Assembly: GCA_038230595.1 (NCBI GenBank)
Contig: JBBRMY010000001.1
Coordinates: 34,318-98,317, forward strand
Direction: 5' to 3'
DNA from: JBBRMY01 sp038230595
GTDB taxonomy: Bacteria > Bacteroidota > Ignavibacteria > Tepidaquicellales > Tepidaquicellaceae
Length of the DNA: 64,000 nt
In this document: in pieces, positions 16,127 to 24,731 of the stretch
Layout: each line of letters starts with the position of its first letter
Position numbering within the stretch: the first letter of the stretch is position 1
Notes under the pieces: model-generated
What the model was told of the DNA's origin: nothing
What the model saw: only the letters and a program-made list of their open reading frames with translations
Databases searched by the model: none
Made by a program: the position numbers and the translations under genes

Positions 16127-16615
16127 ATGATTGACACCCTGAAAGAAATAATATGGCACCAGTTTGGCGCAAGCATTGACATGCTGGAAAATGCAATAGC
16201 AATGTGCCCTGAAGAATTATGGGATAATAACGATAAGTTCTGGTATAATGCGTATCACTGTATTTTCTTTCTTGATTATTATCTTACTTTAGAACCTGAG
16301 AAATTTACTCCTCCTCCTCCATTTTCGCTTTCGGAATTTAAATCAGCAGAAATGCCGGAACGCACTTACACAAAGGAAGAGCTTATAACATATACACATT
16401 TCTGCAGGAATAAGTGCCATGATCTCTTTGCAGGTATGACTGAAGATATAGCGAATATGCGCTGGAAAAATGAGTGGAGAGACTATTCAATAATGGAGAT
16501 AATAATATACAATATGCGTCATGTTCAGCACCATGCCGCTCAGTTAAATTTATTATTACGCCAGGGCATGAATGATGCTCCGAAATGGGTTTCAAAAACA
16601 AAAGTAAATTTATGA
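16127..16615 (+). CDS. DinB-family four-helix protein
   Basis: A 162-residue DinB/YfiT-like protein. His residues that bind a divalent metal in this fold are visible: H46-like in WYNAYHCIFF, and the pair in MRHVQHHAAQLNLLLRQ. The family contains thiol-dependent transferases and many uncharacterised members. Transcribed alone between two minus-strand genes. Confidence 0.85.
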   Translation: MIDTLKEIIWHQFGASIDMLENAIAMCPEELWDNNDKFWYNAYHCIFFLDYYLTLEPEKFTPPPPFSLSEFKSAEMPERTYTKEELITYTHFCRNKCHDLFAGMTEDIANMRWKNEWRDYSIMEIIIYNMRHVQHHAAQLNLLLRQGMNDAPKWVSKTKVNL

Positions 16616-16810
16616 ACCAACTTGAAGAATAGAACATACTTGCATCTCAATTCAGAGGGAATAAATATAAATCTTCATAGCTCCTCCATAGTGGTTCTTC
16701 TCGAACAATGTTCCGTTGGACGGGTTTCTTCTATGTAACGAAAGCAGTATTAAAGTACGAAGGATCTCATAAGGATTATGCAATTCGGATAGATATTCTT
16801 TTACTTAACT

Positions 16811-17605
16811 TCAGCTCTTTTTTACTCTTATAATATATACATCCTGGGAAAAATCCCTGTGTAGTGGCTGATCACTGAAATGAATTATATCTTTTCCTTT
16901 AAATAGCTTTTCTTTTGCATATTTTGGACTATGATAGCTCGTGAAGATCCTGCTTCCTTCTTTAACTTTACCTTTCACGACCGATTCTCCGCTTCTGAAT
17001 TTTTTTAATTCTGACGGCAGTAGTTTAGAAGAATGTCTTTCTCCATGAAGTGTTATCATAATGCAGCAGCCATTTACCGAAATTCTTTCAAGCTCATTTA
17101 GCCATTTGATCTGAACTTCTTCTGAGAGATGAGTAAAAACTGATATAGCATAAATAAAATTAAATTTACTGCTTTCTATGTTTACCGGTGGAGTAAGTTC
17201 ATTATGAATAAAGTTTATATCAGGAAAATTGTTTTTACACCATTCAATTGCCTGCTTGTTATAATCAGACCCTGAGAGGGCGTATTTATCACTGTTAAGA
17301 TGTCTCAATATCCGGGCTGACCCGCATCCGAAATCCAGAACATTTTTTCCGGATGCATATTTATCAATATAAGCAGAAATTATTTCTGCTTCTTTTTTAC
17401 CGGACTTAAAATATAAGCTGTGATCAATTGTTGTGTAAGCATCGTAAGCTGCCTGTGATGGAGGAGGAATGAATCCGGGATGCTCTTTAATAAATTTCCG
17501 GTTCCTTGAAGAGTTTGTGAAGAGGCTGAATATATACCTAAGCTTTTCAACTATAGGTAAAAGTCCGGTTTTACGAAAAAAGGATTTAATTTTTTGTGAG
17601 TTCAC
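16811..17605 (-). CDS. Class I SAM-dependent methyltransferase
   Basis: A 264-residue methyltransferase of unknown substrate. The SAM-binding motif I is VLDFGCGSARILRHL; motif II-like residues ALSGSDYNKQAIEW and a FNFIYAISVFTHLSEE segment follow. A basic N-terminal extension of about 70 residues precedes the Rossmann core. The start codon is GTG at 17605. Two hairpin repeats lie directly upstream (17612-17673). Confidence 0.85.
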   Translation of the reverse strand: MNSQKIKSFFRKTGLLPIVEKLRYIFSLFTNSSRNRKFIKEHPGFIPPPSQAAYDAYTTIDHSLYFKSGKKEAEIISAYIDKYASGKNVLDFGCGSARILRHLNSDKYALSGSDYNKQAIEWCKNNFPDINFIHNELTPPVNIESSKFNFIYAISVFTHLSEEVQIKWLNELERISVNGCCIMITLHGERHSSKLLPSELKKFRSGESVVKGKVKEGSRIFTSYHSPKYAKEKLFKGKDIIHFSDQPLHRDFSQDVYIIRVKKS

Positions 17606-17611
17606 GAAAGG

Positions 17612-17673
17612 AAACCGTTAGAACGGTTTAGAAAATATTGTGATGACTATTTTCCCACGAATGAATTCGTGGG
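17612..17673. repeat. Composite double-hairpin repeat, family B
   Basis: Two perfect hairpins are 24 bases apart: AAACCGTT/AACGGTTT (17612-17629, loop AG) and CCCACGAAT/ATTCGTGGG (17654-17673, loop GA). Similar CCCACG...CGTGGG elements recur between genes in Bacteroidota-type genomes. It sits between two minus-strand genes and has no coding capacity. Confidence 0.75.
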
Positions 17674-17697
17674 ATACAGGTTAAACTTTTTCGAAAC

Positions 17698-18156
17698 TTA
17701 AGGAAGCTTTAAAGCGTCCAGCGACAATACCTTTTCTTCTTCCGGTGAAATTGCGCCATATCCTACAACTCCTCCCGTTGATTTCGCTACCTGTCTTGCA
17801 AAGCTGTGAAAGCTGTTATATAGCTCGGTAGCAAAATGGATATCGAGCTTTTGAAAAATATCATTTACTTTTGAAAGTTCTTTATTGATAAGTGATTCTC
17901 TTTCATTATGATCTTCCGGCATTTTCTTCATGTATTCTTCAACAGAATCATGAATGTATTTTTCTACTTCCATATAGTAATCATGAAGTTTTGAATCTTT
18001 GTAAGATGCCCTGAAATGTACTATTTTTTCTGACCAGCTTAGTTCTTTCTTGTTAATATCCCCATCTGCACCTGCAACCAATACTGCTATCATAGCAGGA
18101 ACATTGAAAAGATGACTTTTTTCCTGAGGAGTTAAATTTATTAGATGTTTTTCCAT
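17698..18156 (-). CDS. TerB-like helical protein
   Basis: A 152-residue, mostly alpha-helical cytoplasmic protein. The opening (LTPQEKSHLFNVPAMIAVLV followed by AGADGDINKKE) has the acidic AGADGDI turn typical of TerB/tellurite-resistance-like helical domains. The C-terminal segment is Gly-rich (KSTGGVVGYGAI). No other ter genes are near, so tellurite function should not be assumed. Monocistronic by position. Confidence 0.6.
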   Translation of the reverse strand: MEKHLINLTPQEKSHLFNVPAMIAVLVAGADGDINKKELSWSEKIVHFRASYKDSKLHDYYMEVEKYIHDSVEEYMKKMPEDHNERESLINKELSKVNDIFQKLDIHFATELYNSFHSFARQVAKSTGGVVGYGAISPEEEKVLSLDALKLP

Positions 18157-18495
18157 TATATGAGTAAATTTAATGTAATTTAAATATCAAAATTGAAAAT
18201 AAAAATTCAAATATATTGCAATTAAGCAGGAATTTTAAAGATACAAATACAATTTAATAAGTAGACCCTAAACCTGTATATTATACATGTCTGTATAGGA
18301 ATTCTTTTAGATAATCTTTCCGATTCTGACATAGCTAGTTGAAACAGTTTACTGCCCCTCTGATGCTGAGTAATTATTAAAAGCTCAATTTTTTTTAAAA
18401 TTTTCAATTATAATTAGTTATTCTTTGGATCTGAATTAATAATTTCATTACCGGTATTTCAATTGAAATACTTTAATTTTAAAAAGGAAATTGAG
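18157..18495. other. Divergent intergenic region upstream of the ferritin-like pair
   Basis: It separates the TerB-like gene (minus) from the ferritin-like genes (plus), so promoters for both should lie here. I see no convincing RNA gene or boxes. The last bases hold a clear ribosome binding site (AAAAAGGAAATTGAG) before the ATG at 18496. Confidence 0.45.
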
Positions 18496-19221
18496 ATGGA
18501 GAATCAAGAAAAAGTTGAGCATATCTCAGGTTTGTTCAATGAAGCATTTGGCAAACCGATCAACCGAAAATCATTCATAAAATGGACTGGTGTTTCTGCT
18601 GCTGTGTTGGGATTTGGAATTTCTATGAACGGATGTAAATCTGATGATGTTGTTGCACCTCCAAACGGTGGAATTACATTTGTTGCCGGAGATATAGGTA
18701 TCTTGAATTATGCCTATGCATTAGAACAGCTTGAAGCAGCATTTTATGCAAAGGTAATTAATTCTTTTTATACAGGTGCTTCTGCAGCCGAGCAATCAAT
18801 AATTGTTGATATTGCTTATCATGAACAGGGACACAGAGACTTTTTTAAAGCTGCCATTCCTGCGACCTCAAGAATTGCTGATGATCTTACCTTTAATTTC
18901 AGCACTATTGATTTTACAAGCAGAGCTAGTGTTTTAGGGGCTGCAAAAGCTTTTGAAGATACAGGTGTAAGCGCATATAACGGTATAGCATTTCACATCA
19001 ACGATGTAAATTATGTAGCATTAGCCGGTAAAATTGTCTCTGTAGAAGCGCGGCATTCTTCAGCGATAAGAGAGCTTCTTAGTCCCGGTACATCGAATTT
19101 TGCAGGTAATGATATCATTAGCTCATCAACAGGGCTTGAGACAGCTCTTTTACCTTCTGCGGTTATTCCTATGATCACACAATATTTTACGGTTACTATC
19201 GGTCACTCAGCTTTACCATAA
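18496..19221 (+). CDS. Exported ferritin-like protein 1 (lipoprotein candidate)
   Basis: The start is placed at the ATG at 18496, which has a Shine-Dalgarno AAGGA nearby. The product is 241 residues, of the ferritin-like DUF/Ferritin_2 type. The N-terminal NRKSFIKWTGVSAAVLGFGI resembles a Tat-like signal with one Arg replaced by Lys, and ends in SMNGC, a lipobox. Iron-ligand motifs of the four-helix bundle are present: EQLEAAFYAKV, YHEQGHRDFF, FEDTGVSAY and VEARHSSAIREL. A second copy of the family follows after 21 bases. Role uncertain: iron binding or oxidant defence. Confidence 0.83.
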   Translation: MENQEKVEHISGLFNEAFGKPINRKSFIKWTGVSAAVLGFGISMNGCKSDDVVAPPNGGITFVAGDIGILNYAYALEQLEAAFYAKVINSFYTGASAAEQSIIVDIAYHEQGHRDFFKAAIPATSRIADDLTFNFSTIDFTSRASVLGAAKAFEDTGVSAYNGIAFHINDVNYVALAGKIVSVEARHSSAIRELLSPGTSNFAGNDIISSSTGLETALLPSAVIPMITQYFTVTIGHSALP

Positions 19222-19242
19222 AAAATTTTAAGGAGAGAAAAA

Positions 19243-20037
19243 ATGGAATTAGAAAAAATATTAAATACAATTGAAGAAGCAAATTTAAACAGTGAGCGTT
19301 TCTCCAGAAGAAATGCTTTAAAGCATGCCGGCAATACAGGATTAAAAATTGCTTTGGCAGCTGTTCCGGCCGCTCTTGCATCAGTGCTTTCTAAAAAAGC
19401 TTATGCATTCACTGACCCTACAATTGTAGATGTACTCAATTTTGCTTTAACTCTTGAGTATCTTGAATCCAAATTTTATGTAATGGGTTTAAATTCAGGA
19501 ATAATACCTGCGGCGGACCAGGCAGTATTTACGCAGATAGCAAATCATGAAGCCTCGCATGTAACTTTTTTATTTAATACCATAGAAGGTATCCAGGGAG
19601 GCGCTGCGATAAGCTCACCTGTTTTTGATTTTACGGCAGGCGGAACTTATCCGGATGTATTCACAAATTATCAAACCTTCCTTGCGCTTTCTCAGTCTTT
19701 TGAAGATCTTGGTGTAAGAGCTTATAAAGGTCAGGCAGTCAGTTCTGCATTAAGAGCTAATCCTGGTGTTTTAACTGCTGCCCTTTCAATACATTCAGTT
19801 GAAGCAAGGCATGCAGCAGAAGTAAGAAAGATCAGAGGTTTAAAAGGGTGGATAACTAATGCCGATGCTTCCGGTTTGCCGCCTGCAATTTATGCAGGAG
19901 AAGATAATGTTGTTCAGGGAGGAATTGATGTAACAACTATTTCACAAATTACTGTAAATCAGATTACAGAAGCTTTTGATGAGCCGCTTTCAATGAATCA
20001 GGTATTAACTATAGCATCACCTTTTATTGTTTCATAG
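19243..20037 (+). CDS. Exported ferritin-like protein 2 (twin-arginine signal)
   Basis: The 264-residue paralogue of the preceding gene is preceded by AAGGAG seven bases before the ATG. The leader SRRNALKHAG plus a hydrophobic stretch ending KKAYA reads as a twin-arginine signal, so the protein is exported folded, as would suit a metal-loaded bundle. Ligand motifs: LEYLESKFYV, ANHEASHVTFL, SFEDLGVRAY and VEARHAAEVRKI. It ends before a strong terminator. The two genes form a clear bicistronic operon and may make a heteromeric complex (inference). Confidence 0.85.
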   Translation: MELEKILNTIEEANLNSERFSRRNALKHAGNTGLKIALAAVPAALASVLSKKAYAFTDPTIVDVLNFALTLEYLESKFYVMGLNSGIIPAADQAVFTQIANHEASHVTFLFNTIEGIQGGAAISSPVFDFTAGGTYPDVFTNYQTFLALSQSFEDLGVRAYKGQAVSSALRANPGVLTAALSIHSVEARHAAEVRKIRGLKGWITNADASGLPPAIYAGEDNVVQGGIDVTTISQITVNQITEAFDEPLSMNQVLTIASPFIVS

Positions 20038-20063
20038 GTTTAATTGCAGAAAAAAAATAATCA

Positions 20064-20093
20064 GCTCCGCGAATTCTATTTGCGGAGTTTTTT
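20064..20093 (+). terminator. Terminator of the ferritin-like operon
   Basis: The stem CTCCGC (20065-20070) / GCGGAG (20082-20087), extended by weaker pairs and followed by six T residues, lies 27 bases after the stop codon. Confidence 0.85.
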
Positions 20094-20141
20094 ATTTATA
20101 TAAAGGATATTTTGTACCTGTGAATTAAAACACCTTATCTA

Positions 20142-20789
20142 TTGAAACTAAATTTATTATTTGGAATAATATTATCTGCAATTGTCCTTCAGGGATGCTC
20201 ATATAAAACATCAAAATGGTTCAAGGATTACAAGCAGTACAAATGCAATCTGGTTAAAGCTGAAGAAAAAACAAGAGAAGATTCAGTAAAGACCATTACT
20301 CCGCTTTATAATGAAAAAAAAGAAATTGAGAACCGCCTTAACCAGATCGATCCGAAAAGACGTGATGATATAAACAAAATAAAAGCAGATATTGCAAAGA
20401 GAGATTCAATTTCAAAAGCTGAAACCAAAAAGCTGAGTGCAGAGCTTGAAAAGCTTCCTGCAGGAAATGATGTTGAAAAGAAAAAAATTAATGATAAGAT
20501 CGCAGATCTGGATCTTAAGAATATTAACAATCAGAAATATTTAGAAAATAAAATAAAAGCAATTGAGACTGAGTTGCAAAAATCTCCGGAATATAAAAAA
20601 ACATCTGAAGAAATAAAAGCAAAGTCACAGCTGATAAAGCAGAGAAGCGAAGAGAACAGGTCAAAGAGCTGGCAGAAAGTAAAAAAGAATCAGTCAGAGA
20701 TCCTGAAAATGATGAAGGAAAAGCCGGAGATGCCTGATGATGAGTTTAAAAAGAAATTAAAGGAAGCTGATGACAATCCCTGTGATTGA
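20142..20789 (+). CDS. Coiled-coil lipoprotein of unknown function
   Basis: The product is 215 residues with a TTG start. The signal peptide ends in a lipobox (VLQGC, C19). The rest is almost entirely Lys/Glu/Asp/Ile-rich heptad-like sequence, predicted to be long coiled coil, with repeated KKKIND/KINDKI motifs. It could be a periplasmic spacer or scaffold; no enzymatic motif is seen. It ends five bases before the convergent alpha/beta hydrolase gene. Confidence 0.7.
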   Translation: MKLNLLFGIILSAIVLQGCSYKTSKWFKDYKQYKCNLVKAEEKTREDSVKTITPLYNEKKEIENRLNQIDPKRRDDINKIKADIAKRDSISKAETKKLSAELEKLPAGNDVEKKKINDKIADLDLKNINNQKYLENKIKAIETELQKSPEYKKTSEEIKAKSQLIKQRSEENRSKSWQKVKKNQSEILKMMKEKPEMPDDEFKKKLKEADDNPCD

Positions 20790-20794
20790 TCATC

Positions 20795-21625
20795 TTAAAT
20801 GAAATTTAACATCAGTTCAATAGCTTTTTCGAATTGAAGTGTTGTCCCGCCGTAAGGATGTACGCATCCGAAAGTATGTCCGGTGTTCGGTATAAGTTCA
20901 AAGACTTTATTATTCTTTGAGCCTGTATTGAAAAGAGTATCTGAAGAAGAATAATCAACTGAAATATCCTGATCACCGTGAATCAGCAAAACAGGAATGT
21001 CAATTTTGCCCATAGCTTTTTCAATATCAAGCCTCTCATAATTTTTTTCCAGGTCTTCTATCAAAACATAATTCTGTATCATCATCTGGTTAGTTCTTGA
21101 ATTCAAGACTTCAAAGTAACCCTGTTCCTTCCATTTTTTTAGTAGTCCATGACTGTATCTCCAAAACGTGCTTACAGTTGATAGCGTTATAAGCTTTTTT
21201 ACTCTTTTATCTTCGGCAGTTTTGAGGATTGAAATTCCTCCTCCCCGGGAATGTCCTATCAGAACAAGTTTACTAAAGTCATAATTGTATGATCCGGAAT
21301 ATTTTTCAAAATGATCAATAACACATCCGAGATCATTCAGTTCTTTTGAAAAAGTATTATCAGCAAATCTTTCAAGCCGTGAAAAATCTGTCATATCATT
21401 TTCATTTTCACCGGTACCGTTAAAAGTAAAATTAAAACTGACAGCAAAATTTCCAGCAGCAGCAATTCTATCCATCATATATGGGAAGCAGCCCCAGTCT
21501 TTAAAACCTTTGAAGCCATGTGAAAAAATAACCAGCGGAATATTCTTTAGTTCATCTTTATATCGTAGATCAGTATTTATTATTGCGTTCTCTTCACTGA
21601 GTATTCTTATTTTTTCAAGCTTCAT
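20795..21625 (-). CDS. Alpha/beta hydrolase
   Basis: A 276-residue serine hydrolase of dienelactone-hydrolase/acyl-peptidase type. Visible are the oxyanion-side HGFKGFKDW, the nucleophile elbow GHSRGGG, the acid in HGDQDISVDY, and the histidine in NTGHTFG. No signal peptide, so it is cytoplasmic. It follows yqgE by 19 bases in the same direction, so co-transcription is likely. Substrate unknown. Confidence 0.87.
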   Translation of the reverse strand: MKLEKIRILSEENAIINTDLRYKDELKNIPLVIFSHGFKGFKDWGCFPYMMDRIAAAGNFAVSFNFTFNGTGENENDMTDFSRLERFADNTFSKELNDLGCVIDHFEKYSGSYNYDFSKLVLIGHSRGGGISILKTAEDKRVKKLITLSTVSTFWRYSHGLLKKWKEQGYFEVLNSRTNQMMIQNYVLIEDLEKNYERLDIEKAMGKIDIPVLLIHGDQDISVDYSSSDTLFNTGSKNNKVFELIPNTGHTFGCVHPYGGTTLQFEKAIELMLNFI

Positions 21626-21644
21626 TTAATATTTTATTTCTGAT

Positions 21645-22205
21645 TTAGTTCAATGATGGATCAATTGGAAACGTAGAGATTAGCTTATACTTTGAACCCA
21701 TAGTTTTTAAAATATCAGTCCAGAGGTCATCATAGTCTTTGCTGAATATAAATTCAGGCTTGGAGTCTGCAACTATCCATGATTCGGATTTCATTTCTTC
21801 TTCAAGCTGACCTTCTGTCCAGCCGCAATACCCGGCAACGAACAATACATCGCTATCATCTATTTTGTTAAGCATAATATGCTCTTTAAGAGAATCAAAG
21901 CTTCCACCCCAGTAAACACCTTTTGCAACTTCAACGCTGTTTTCAATATCAGCAGCTTTGTGCAAAAACTGAACTGTGTTTGGCTGTACAGGTCCACCCA
22001 GTAAAACTGGAGCATCGAATTCAGGAAAATCTTCTACAAGCTCTTTTAATTTTATATCGGTGAATCTGTTTATAATAAAGCCGAATGAACCCTGACTATT
22101 ATGCTCACATATAAGTATCACAGCTCTTTTGAAGTTGGGATCTCCCATGAAAGGCTCTGCGAGCAGGAGCCTCCCTTTATTAACTTTTCTAGGGTCTTTT
22201 TTCAT
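21645..22205 (-). CDS. YqgE/AlgH family protein
   Basis: A 186-residue YqgE/AlgH protein (UPF0301). Hallmarks are the opening GRLLLAEPFMGDPNF, VILICEHNSQGSFGFIINR, LLGGPVQPNTVQFLH and the central VAGYCGWTEGQLEEE. The biochemical role of the family is not settled. First gene of a two-gene minus-strand unit with the alpha/beta hydrolase. Confidence 0.93.
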   Translation of the reverse strand: MKKDPRKVNKGRLLLAEPFMGDPNFKRAVILICEHNSQGSFGFIINRFTDIKLKELVEDFPEFDAPVLLGGPVQPNTVQFLHKAADIENSVEVAKGVYWGGSFDSLKEHIMLNKIDDSDVLFVAGYCGWTEGQLEEEMKSESWIVADSKPEFIFSKDYDDLWTDILKTMGSKYKLISTFPIDPSLN

Positions 22206-22363
22206 AATTCAATATTATAAATATACACGCAAAGTGCATTAAAAAGCAATATTACGATCTATCTATATAACAATGCAAAGGATATAAATAGTTTTAAAAT
22301 TTTTAACATTCTTTAATAAATCATTTTAATTCCAATATAGTATATATACATTTCGTTTAAGAT

Positions 22364-23545
22364 ATGGATAACTCAAACGAACCAAAGATAATAATTCCTG
22401 CCTGTAAGCATTTCACCGGATATAAGCCATGCGTCTCATATAAAAATTGTCTTCTTGAAGGGTGCCAGTTCGAGGATGAAATGCACAGATCAGGCACACG
22501 GATATTAATTACTTCCCTTCAATCTGAAGGAAATATTTTACGGAATACTACTGTATTAAGATCAATTAAAAAGCAATATCCTGTCAGCACAATAAGCTGG
22601 ATACTTCCTGAAGCTTCTTCGAAAATTCTATTTAACAATACTCTCATAGATAATATTTTTTTCTGGAATGAGGAACAGAGAATGGTTGTAAGAAATATGG
22701 AATTTGATATTTTATATAACCCTGATAAATCACCTCATGCATGCGCATTTGCCAATGAAGTGAATGCGAAGCAAAAATACGGGTTCCTTTTAAATCCGGA
22801 TGGGAATATAATACCTGCAAACAATGGTTCTGTTTATAATTATAACCTTGGTATCGATGATGAGCTCCGCTTCAGAAAAAATGATAAGACGATGCAGGAG
22901 ATCATCCATGAAACTTTTGAGTTGCCATATTTTAAAAATGAATATGTTTTTAATTTTACAGCGGAAGAGCTGGAATTTATTTCCAATTATAAAAAGCAGA
23001 ATAAGTATGATGAAAATAAATTCTATGTCGGTTTTAATACCGGATGCTCGAAAGTTTATCCGAATAAAAAAATGACTGTTGAGCAGCATGTGATGATGAT
23101 AGAGGAACTGGTTAAATTTGACAGGCTGAAATTGGTTCTCACCGGAGGAAAGGATGATACAGAAAGAAATCTTCAGATCTATAATCTGCTTAGCAAGGAA
23201 ACTCAAAAGCTTGTATTATATACTCCTACTAATCTTGGAATACGTAATGGCGCAAGCTTTATGAGCCTGTGCGATGTTGTTATCACCGGGGAAAGCTATG
23301 GAATGCATTTAGCTATTGCATTGAAAAAAATGGTAATAGTATGGTTCGGTGTATCTCCTCCGCAGGAGATCGAGCTTTATGGCAGGGGAGAAAGGCTTAT
23401 ACCTTTTGGTCTAGATTGTCATCCCTGCATGAAGCAAGCCTGTCCTTACAATCTTGAATGCATTGAAACAATCGACCTGAAAAAAATTACCGACCTGGTA
23501 AAAAAATACTCTCTTCTAAAGCCTTACGTGAATATAAATAATTAA
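22364..23545 (+). CDS. GT9-family glycosyltransferase with N-terminal Cys cluster
   Basis: A 393-residue glycosyltransferase family 9 (ADP-heptose:LPS heptosyltransferase-like) enzyme. The core has TRILITSLQSEGNILRNTTVL at the acceptor side, VGFNTGCSKVYPNKKM and LVLTGGKDD at the donor side, and CDVVITGESYGMHLAIAL. An added N-terminal cysteine cluster (C14, C23, C29, C34) precedes the first GT-B domain, and a second lies near the C-terminus (CHPCMKQAC...C). Together they could bind a metal. It likely adds sugars to LPS or a related glycan at the inner membrane. Confidence 0.85.
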   Translation: MDNSNEPKIIIPACKHFTGYKPCVSYKNCLLEGCQFEDEMHRSGTRILITSLQSEGNILRNTTVLRSIKKQYPVSTISWILPEASSKILFNNTLIDNIFFWNEEQRMVVRNMEFDILYNPDKSPHACAFANEVNAKQKYGFLLNPDGNIIPANNGSVYNYNLGIDDELRFRKNDKTMQEIIHETFELPYFKNEYVFNFTAEELEFISNYKKQNKYDENKFYVGFNTGCSKVYPNKKMTVEQHVMMIEELVKFDRLKLVLTGGKDDTERNLQIYNLLSKETQKLVLYTPTNLGIRNGASFMSLCDVVITGESYGMHLAIALKKMVIVWFGVSPPQEIELYGRGERLIPFGLDCHPCMKQACPYNLECIETIDLKKITDLVKKYSLLKPYVNINN

Positions 23546-23595
23546 TATTATATTCGAATTTTAAGCAGACCCTTTTCTGATTCCTAAAATTATAA

Positions 23596-24144
23596 TTATT
23601 TTTTCGCAGAAGGATCAACAGCATTTTCCAAGTTTACTGAAAAATCGGTTTGATGATGAACTAATTTCCACTGACCGCCGATAAGTTGAAATATGTTTGT
23701 TGCACGGTGACTGACTGAAACCGGCTTACCATCAGCACTCATATTCTCACCTACTTCATTGCATACAGTGTAGCCCATATTTGTTCCGGCATAAACATGC
23801 AGATCCTTGCAAATTATCTTGCCATCGAATTTCATTGCTGCTTCTTTTTTGAATTCTGCTCTTACACTATCCCAGCCGGTTAGTCGTCCACCAAAAGGAC
23901 CCATGTCAGTAATATTATCTGAGTGTAACCAAAGAGCATTCATTGGATCAAGATTGCCTTTGAACATTGCATTAAGTGCAGAGTAAAGAGAATCATTTGC
24001 AACGCGGAGATCTTGTTTGATCTTTGCCTCTTCTTTTAAAACTTCTTCTAGTGTCGTTGTATCGCTTTTGGTCTCCAATCTTTTATTGCATCCTGAAAAT
24101 ATAAAAACCACTGCTAAAAGAAGTATTATAATTGAGTTTTTCAT
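23596..24144 (-). CDS. NTF2/SnoaL-like lipoprotein
   Basis: A 182-residue lipoprotein starting at the ATG at 24144, which gives a normal signal peptide with the lipobox VFIFSGC. A longer start at 24165 overlaps the upstream stop codon and is an alternative. The mature part is an NTF2-like cone fold of the DUF4440/SnoaL_3 type (ALWLHSDNITDMGPFGG, HRATNIFQLIGGQWKLVHH). The ligand or substrate is unknown. It follows another SnoaL-like gene in the same run. Confidence 0.78.
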   Translation of the reverse strand: MKNSIIILLLAVVFIFSGCNKRLETKSDTTTLEEVLKEEAKIKQDLRVANDSLYSALNAMFKGNLDPMNALWLHSDNITDMGPFGGRLTGWDSVRAEFKKEAAMKFDGKIICKDLHVYAGTNMGYTVCNEVGENMSADGKPVSVSHRATNIFQLIGGQWKLVHHQTDFSVNLENAVDPSAKK

Positions 24145-24164
24145 TTTTAAAAGTTTATACTGCA

Positions 24165-24692
24165 TTAGTAATTTTTTCGTGATGGAAGCTTTGGATCCAT
24201 AATTTTGTGAGCACTTTCAGCTCCGCAGACTGGAAGTCCTTTTGGATCGAGCAATCCGACCTGTACGAGTACACTTGCCTGATCCCAATAAATATGCTCG
24301 TGAGAAATCTTATTGTCTTTGAATCCGACAAGTGCAATAAGTGCGATCTCAACGAATTTACCTGTAGGAGCAATGCCCGGAAGAAGCCAGTCAATGGTAA
24401 CTGAATGCGTAAAGCTAATGACAAGTTCGTCGACTATCTGATTATCACCAATTGTTTCAGAAACTTTTGTGATCTTCACATCCGGAGGGAAGAACTTTCC
24501 GACTAAATGATCTTTGTAAAATTGACGGACGCCTTCTTTACCGACACCACCTGCCATAACAGGAACATGATTTAGATGCGGATCATCCGTCATCGTTTCC
24601 ATAGTTGTTTCAAGGTCGCCGTTCAGTTCAGCATTCATATGATTACTGAAGATATCAACCATTTTTTGCTGGGTGTCTGATAAGTTATCCAT
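24165..24692 (-). CDS. SnoaL-like (NTF2-superfamily) protein
   Basis: A 175-residue cytoplasmic protein with an NTF2-like fold. The motif DPHLNHVPVMAGGVGKEGV, followed by VRQFYKDHLVGKFFPPDVK, is typical of SnoaL-like ester-cyclase/steroid-isomerase-related proteins. DELVISFTHSVTIDW and HEHIYWDQASVLVQVG complete the beta sheet. Substrate unknown. It lies directly upstream of the NTF2-like lipoprotein gene, likely in one transcript. Confidence 0.82.
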   Translation of the reverse strand: MDNLSDTQQKMVDIFSNHMNAELNGDLETTMETMTDDPHLNHVPVMAGGVGKEGVRQFYKDHLVGKFFPPDVKITKVSETIGDNQIVDELVISFTHSVTIDWLLPGIAPTGKFVEIALIALVGFKDNKISHEHIYWDQASVLVQVGLLDPKGLPVCGAESAHKIMDPKLPSRKNY

Positions 24693-24731
24693 GTTTGATA
24701 GGATTAAGTTTTACACACATTTCAGGATACC

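Noticed and set aside
16616..16810. Possible repeat in the gap after the DinB gene (GAACAATGTTC)
   Set aside because: Only an 11-base weak palindrome, with no second copy or terminator features.
18276..18302. MerR-like spacer dyad CCTGTATA...TGTATAGG
   Set aside because: The arms are not true inverted complements, and no MerR-type gene is near.
18222..18407. 61-codon minus-strand open frame in the divergent spacer
   Set aside because: Sequence looks unlike a protein, no ribosome-binding site, and the region is more likely promoter DNA for the ferritin-like operon.
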